Positions 7,335 through 10,070 of a DNA stretch of 10,070 nucleotides are shown piece after piece (within the stretch, counting starts at the first letter, position 1; each line of letters begins with the position of its first letter). Source of the DNA: DATCVA01 sp036567205 (GTDB lineage: Bacteria; Pseudomonadota; Gammaproteobacteria; Burkholderiales; Burkholderiaceae_B); the NCBI GenBank assembly GCA_036567205.1, contig DATCVA010000258.1, positions 1 to 10,070 on the forward strand, given 5' to 3'. Both the position numbers and the translations under genes were made by a program. The notes below the pieces were generated by a model. That model saw nothing but the letters and a program-made list of their open reading frames with translations. It searched no databases and was not told the origin of the DNA.

Positions 7335-8458
7335 TAAACCTGTGCCTCCAGCCCGGCGACCACCGCCTTGGCGCGAACCTTCCAGGTGTATTTTTCTTCC
7401 AGCGCCAGCGACGCGCCCTTCCCCATTTCAGTGCGTAAGGCCGGATTCTGAGCCAATTTATCCACTGCCTGCACCCACAACTCAAAGCCTTCAGGGTCGA
7501 CGATGATGGCAATGTCGTCCCTTAACACCTCGCGCAGTACCGGGAAGTCGGAAATTACCATCGGCCTGCCCGAGGCCATGTACTCGAACACCTTCAAAGG
7601 CGACATCCAGCGCGATGTATCCCGGCCAGCCGCAGTTTTCGGCCCGTGCTGATAGGGGGCAAGCAGCACATCGCAGGCCAGTAAAAACGACGCTACCTGA
7701 CGAGGCTCGCGCTGCCCGTACCACGTTATATTCTGGCTGCGCTGCAGGGATTTCCAATGCTCAATTTCCTCAGCCTTGCCACCCATAATATGAAACTCAT
7801 GCATGGGAAACCGCTGGGCCAGGCGCAGCACAAGCTCGATACCGTTACCGGCCCGCAGGCCTCCGGCGTATCCGACCTGACACCCCGTTACCGTACCGGA
7901 AAGCTCAAAACGCTGGGCCGTATCCGGCAAATTCGCCCCATCGTGAGCCACCAGCCACTGCATACCCCGACCTACCGCTTCCGGATAAGCGGACTGCACA
8001 TCGGCTAAAAGGCCTTCCGAGATCACCACGCAGCGCTTGACGTTGGCACTGTTCAAAAGGCGCCCAACCAGCAGCCGTAGCGGTTTGCTGTGGGGCACCT
8101 CGTGAAGCTCGACCACCACCGTCATGCCAAGCAGGCTGGCAAAAAATGCAGAAAGCAGGCAGCGTGCGTAGCATACGTCGGACTTATATCGAAACCTGGC
8201 TTTTAAGGCCTGCATAAGCCCATAGACAATGGGGCTAAGCTGCGGCACGGTTCCCGCCCAGCTTGCCGATATGCGGAAATCGGGAGGCACAGCGTAGCGT
8301 GTAAACGACGCATCAGTATCCTGGTCCCTACATTTGGCGTGCAGTACAACCTGGTGACCATTGGCGGCCAAAGCGGCGCACATTTGCATAACATGAACCG
8401 CATTGGCAACAGGCCTGGCAATGGGGCTGTTCGACAGATATGAAATTTTCAACGTCAC
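7334..8458 (-). CDS. Glycosyltransferase family 4 (second GT-B enzyme)
   Basis: This protein of 374 aa from the GTG at 8458 has a two-domain GT-B layout. The N-terminal half carries LKISYLSNSPIARPVANAVH and a helix VMQMCAALAANGH, then VVVELHEVPHS. The C-terminal donor-binding half has VGYAGGLRAGNGIELVL (about residues 196-212), FHIMGG, ITWYGQREPRQV and SRWMSPLKVFEYMASGRPMV (282-301). The usual E-x7-E is replaced here by a SPLKxFEYMA form, which is common in a subset of GT4 proteins. The frame is open further upstream to an ATG at 8494, but that would overlap the previous gene by 34 bp and add a non-family leader (MPQTCTVAGGVA). The GTG two bases after the upstream stop, with a G-run 7 nt before it, is preferred. 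A TTG at 8452 is the other candidate. It lies third in the block of four glycosyltransferases; the sugar is unknown. Confidence 0.88.
   Translation of the reverse strand: MTLKISYLSNSPIARPVANAVHVMQMCAALAANGHQVVLHAKCRDQDTDASFTRYAVPPDFRISASWAGTVPQLSPIVYGLMQALKARFRYKSDVCYARCLLSAFFASLLGMTVVVELHEVPHSKPLRLLVGRLLNSANVKRCVVISEGLLADVQSAYPEAVGRGMQWLVAHDGANLPDTAQRFELSGTVTGCQVGYAGGLRAGNGIELVLRLAQRFPMHEFHIMGGKAEEIEHWKSLQRSQNITWYGQREPRQVASFLLACDVLLAPYQHGPKTAAGRDTSRWMSPLKVFEYMASGRPMVISDFPVLREVLRDDIAIIVDPEGFELWVQAVDKLAQNPALRTEMGKGASLALEEKYTWKVRAKAVVAGLEAQV
7345..7349 (-). promoter_or_regulatory. Shine-Dalgarno for the GT4 gene starting at 7334
   Basis: GGAGG on the minus strand lies 10 nt before the ATG, inside the last codons of the preceding gene. 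It supports this ATG and the TAATG-coupled arrangement. The spacing is slightly long. Confidence 0.45.
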
Positions 8459-8460
8459 TG

Positions 8461-9234
8461 CTACGCCCCCAGCAACCGTGCAAGTCTGGGGCAATGGCGT
8501 CGAAGCACCCCACGCACGGCGTAATGGGCAAAGTAATACAGGCTGGCCAGCAGGGGAAGCTTCTCGATATGGCGATACAACTGCCAGTTATACGACGAGG
8601 CATCCAGCTTGTTCGATGACACCGACTCGTTGCGTACCCGGTACGTTCCTAGCGGCTCTTGTATTGCATAGGCGTAGTCAACCTTCTTTAACAAGCACAG
8701 CCACAGGCCAAAGTCCTGGCGCTTACGGATCAGCGGCATTTCCACCTTGCCAAAATAGCGGCTGTCGTAAATGGCCACAAAACAACCAATAACATTCGTC
8801 TTTAGCAGTTGCCGGTAACTGACCCGTGCCGGCACATGTACGGGCGACAGCTTTGCCCCAGCCTCGTCCACCCTTTCATAGGCGGAAAAAACAAACGGGT
8901 ATTGATTGGCCTTCATAAATTCGATTTGCCTGTCCAGCTTATTGGGAAACCAGCTATCGTCCGAGTCCAGGAAAGCAATGTAGCGCCCTTGCGCCGCCCT
9001 GATGGCCGTATTTCTGGCCACCGCCGCGCCACCGTTTTGCGGCAGCCTGATCAGCTTGATACGGCTATCGGCGTCGGCCAGCCGCTGAACAATAGCGCAG
9101 GAATCATCGGTGGAACAGTCGTCCACGATAATCATTTCCCAGTCCTGTAAAGTTTGCGCCTGAACCGATGCAATCGCAGCCGCAATAAAGTCAGCCGAAT
9201 TGTAGAGCGCGGTAATAACAGATACTTCCGTCAC
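8461..9234 (-). CDS. Glycosyltransferase family 2, TuaG-like
   Basis: This GT-A fold inverting transferase is 257 aa from the GTG at 9234. It opens with TEVSVITALYNSADFIAAAI and IIVDDCSTDDS, followed by the metal-binding FLDSDDSWFPNKL (DSDD near residues 90-93). Later segments NVIGCFVAIYD, IRKRQDFGLWLCLLKK, YRVRNESVSSNKL and IEKLPLLASLYYFAHYAVRG run in the same order as in TuaG-type enzymes (named for teichuronic-acid synthesis) and related O-antigen transferases. The open frame extends upstream to 9333, but that leader is antisense-like to family starts and overlaps the previous gene by over 100 bp. The GTG forms a GTGA overlap with the TGA of that gene and has GAGG 5 nt upstream, so coupling is likely. 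It stops 2 bp before the next gene's GTG. TuaG-like enzymes act on uronic-acid polymers in some systems, which agrees with ugd and the epimerase nearby, but specificity is not provable here. Confidence 0.9.
   Translation of the reverse strand: MTEVSVITALYNSADFIAAAIASVQAQTLQDWEMIIVDDCSTDDSCAIVQRLADADSRIKLIRLPQNGGAAVARNTAIRAAQGRYIAFLDSDDSWFPNKLDRQIEFMKANQYPFVFSAYERVDEAGAKLSPVHVPARVSYRQLLKTNVIGCFVAIYDSRYFGKVEMPLIRKRQDFGLWLCLLKKVDYAYAIQEPLGTYRVRNESVSSNKLDASSYNWQLYRHIEKLPLLASLYYFAHYAVRGVLRRHCPRLARLLGA
8466..8470 (-). promoter_or_regulatory. G-rich ribosome binding site supporting the GTG start at 8458
   Basis: GGGGG on the minus strand lies 7 nt before the GTG, within the last codons of the preceding gene. 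It favours the GTG over the far-upstream ATG at 8494 and over the TTG at 8452. A run of G is only a partial match to the anti-Shine-Dalgarno. Confidence 0.35.
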
Positions 9235-10001
9235 GACGACCTCGGCAAATAACGGCCGAAACGAACCAGCACGACGCGCCGCAGCAAAGCCCGACACGCC
9301 CGGTACAGCTCGCCCGCCCGCATAGCGCGCCAATGCTTGCGAATAAACAGCCAGTTTCCCGTGACAATATTATGGTGCGCGCGCTCGCCAGCGTGGTCGC
9401 ACGAAATGGCAATGGCCTGCGGCTGCGAAGCCAGGCGCTTGCCTGCAATTAACAGGCGTGCCAGCAAATCGCGGTCTTCCGACGACGGCATGGTTTCGTC
9501 GAACCCTGCAAAATCCAGGAACAACTGGCGTTTAATATTGAAATTAGATCCCACCACACCCGGGTTAGAGTAAAAAACGCTACGTTGCCCCGCCGCGCTA
9601 TCGGGCATCAGCTTATAAGCCTGCAAGGTATCGTCGGGCAAGCGCCGCATTAACTGCCCCACCACAACGTCGGCTTCCAATTCAAGAAAGCGCTGCGCCA
9701 CCTTTTCAAGGTAATCGCCCTGCCATAAGTCGTCGTCGTCCAGAAAGGCAATGACATCGCCGCGTGCTTCCTGTGCACCGTGGTTGCGCGCCTTGCCCGG
9801 CCCGATTCTAGGCGGCGTACGAAGCACCCGGACGGTTTCCGGAAGAATGGACTGGTCAACCGCAGACCGGCCGTTGTCGACGACCAGTACCTCGAAGGGT
9901 TGCAGGCTTTGGGCCAGCGCCGACGTAACCGACGCAACCAGCATCGCCGGGCGATCTGCCGTGGGAATCACAACCGATATCTTCAGCACAGTATTAAGCA
10001 T
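9231..10001 (-). CDS. Glycosyltransferase family 2
   Basis: This 256-aa GT-A type transferase begins KISVVIPTADRPAMLVASV (residues 7-25) and VLVVDNGRS (38-46). The metal/nucleotide site AFLDDDDLW is at 85-93, and SSEDRDLLARLLIAG at 173-187 carries the acidic pair (E175/D176) expected to hold the catalytic base. GVVGSNFNIKRQLFLDFAGF (148-167) is the usual acceptor-side segment. The C-terminal 50 residues are basic (RKHWRAMRAG, RACRALLRRV), which may hold the enzyme at the membrane. The start ATG at 10001 lacks a clear Shine-Dalgarno; a GTG at 9989 is an alternative that would lose four residues. It is the first complete gene of the block on this side and shares a 4-bp overlap with the next glycosyltransferase. 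Composition is GC-rich, as in its neighbours. The donor sugar is unknown. Confidence 0.9.
   Translation of the reverse strand: MLNTVLKISVVIPTADRPAMLVASVTSALAQSLQPFEVLVVDNGRSAVDQSILPETVRVLRTPPRIGPGKARNHGAQEARGDVIAFLDDDDLWQGDYLEKVAQRFLELEADVVVGQLMRRLPDDTLQAYKLMPDSAAGQRSVFYSNPGVVGSNFNIKRQLFLDFAGFDETMPSSEDRDLLARLLIAGKRLASQPQAIAISCDHAGERAHHNIVTGNWLFIRKHWRAMRAGELYRACRALLRRVVLVRFGRYLPRSS
9240..9243 (-). promoter_or_regulatory. Shine-Dalgarno supporting the GTG start at 9234
   Basis: GAGG on the minus strand lies 5 nt before the GTG that overlaps the upstream TGA (GTGA). It decides this start against the longer open frame reaching 9333. Confidence 0.45.
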
Positions 10002-10024
10002 AAAGGTAGGACCTGGATATTGGG

Positions 10025-10069
10025 TTACAAGCCCGGGCTGGCTATGATCTGCTCATAGCTACCCTGACG
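10025..10069 (-). CDS. Possible 3' end of a further gene (partial)
   Basis: On the minus strand one frame is open from the right edge to a TAA at 10027-10025 and reads RQGSYEQIIASPGL. The other two frames stop within the last 70 bp. The stop is 23 bp before the next ATG, a spacing that fits the compact block, so this is plausibly the C-terminus of the upstream gene of the same operon. Fourteen codons are too few to assign a family. Confidence 0.35.
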   Translation of the reverse strand, partial: RQGSYEQIIASPGL

Positions 10070-10070
10070 C

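Overview
The window is part of a surface-polysaccharide (O-antigen, capsule or exopolysaccharide) biosynthesis locus from a Gram-negative bacterium. Codon use, the mostly GC-rich composition and the look of the sugar-nucleotide enzymes fit a proteobacterium, most likely a betaproteobacterium of the Burkholderiales/Alcaligenaceae type. That placement is an impression from the sequence and was not tested by a search.

The layout is best read from right to left, because almost everything is on the minus strand. At the right edge are the last codons of a probable further gene. Four glycosyltransferase genes follow, packed with overlaps or a 2-nt gap: two GT2 family (9231-10001 and 8461-9234) and two GT4 family (7334-8458 and 6174-7334). 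After a 107-bp gap come ugd (UDP-glucose 6-dehydrogenase, 4729-6066) and, 14 bp further, a UDP-glucuronate 4-epimerase gene (3707-4714). After another 105 bp comes a long acyltransferase-3/SGNH O-acyltransferase (1631-3601). Its 3' end runs into the decayed remains of an Rpn/DUF4351-family nuclease gene (about 1188-1668). On the plus strand, converging on these, is the 3' part of a polytopic membrane protein of the DUF6056 type (2-1063), cut by the left edge.

The genes make a coherent pathway. Ugd oxidises UDP-glucose to UDP-glucuronate, and the epimerase converts that to UDP-galacturonate. The cytosolic glycosyltransferases build a repeat unit that probably contains a uronic acid, and the membrane acyltransferase decorates the glycan, probably with acetyl groups. 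The DUF6056 protein may be a GT-C-type membrane glycosyltransferase or another membrane step in the same surface-glycan system. No Wzx flippase, recognisable Wzy polymerase or ABC exporter is seen, so the export route lies outside the window.

Base composition is uneven. The glycosyltransferase block is GC-rich, while the acyltransferase and DUF6056 genes are visibly AT-richer, as expected for a mosaic, horizontally reshuffled glycan locus. I see no RNA gene, CRISPR array or intact mobile element, and no convincing new biological system. The most unusual spot is the junction of the acyltransferase 3' end with the Rpn-family relic.
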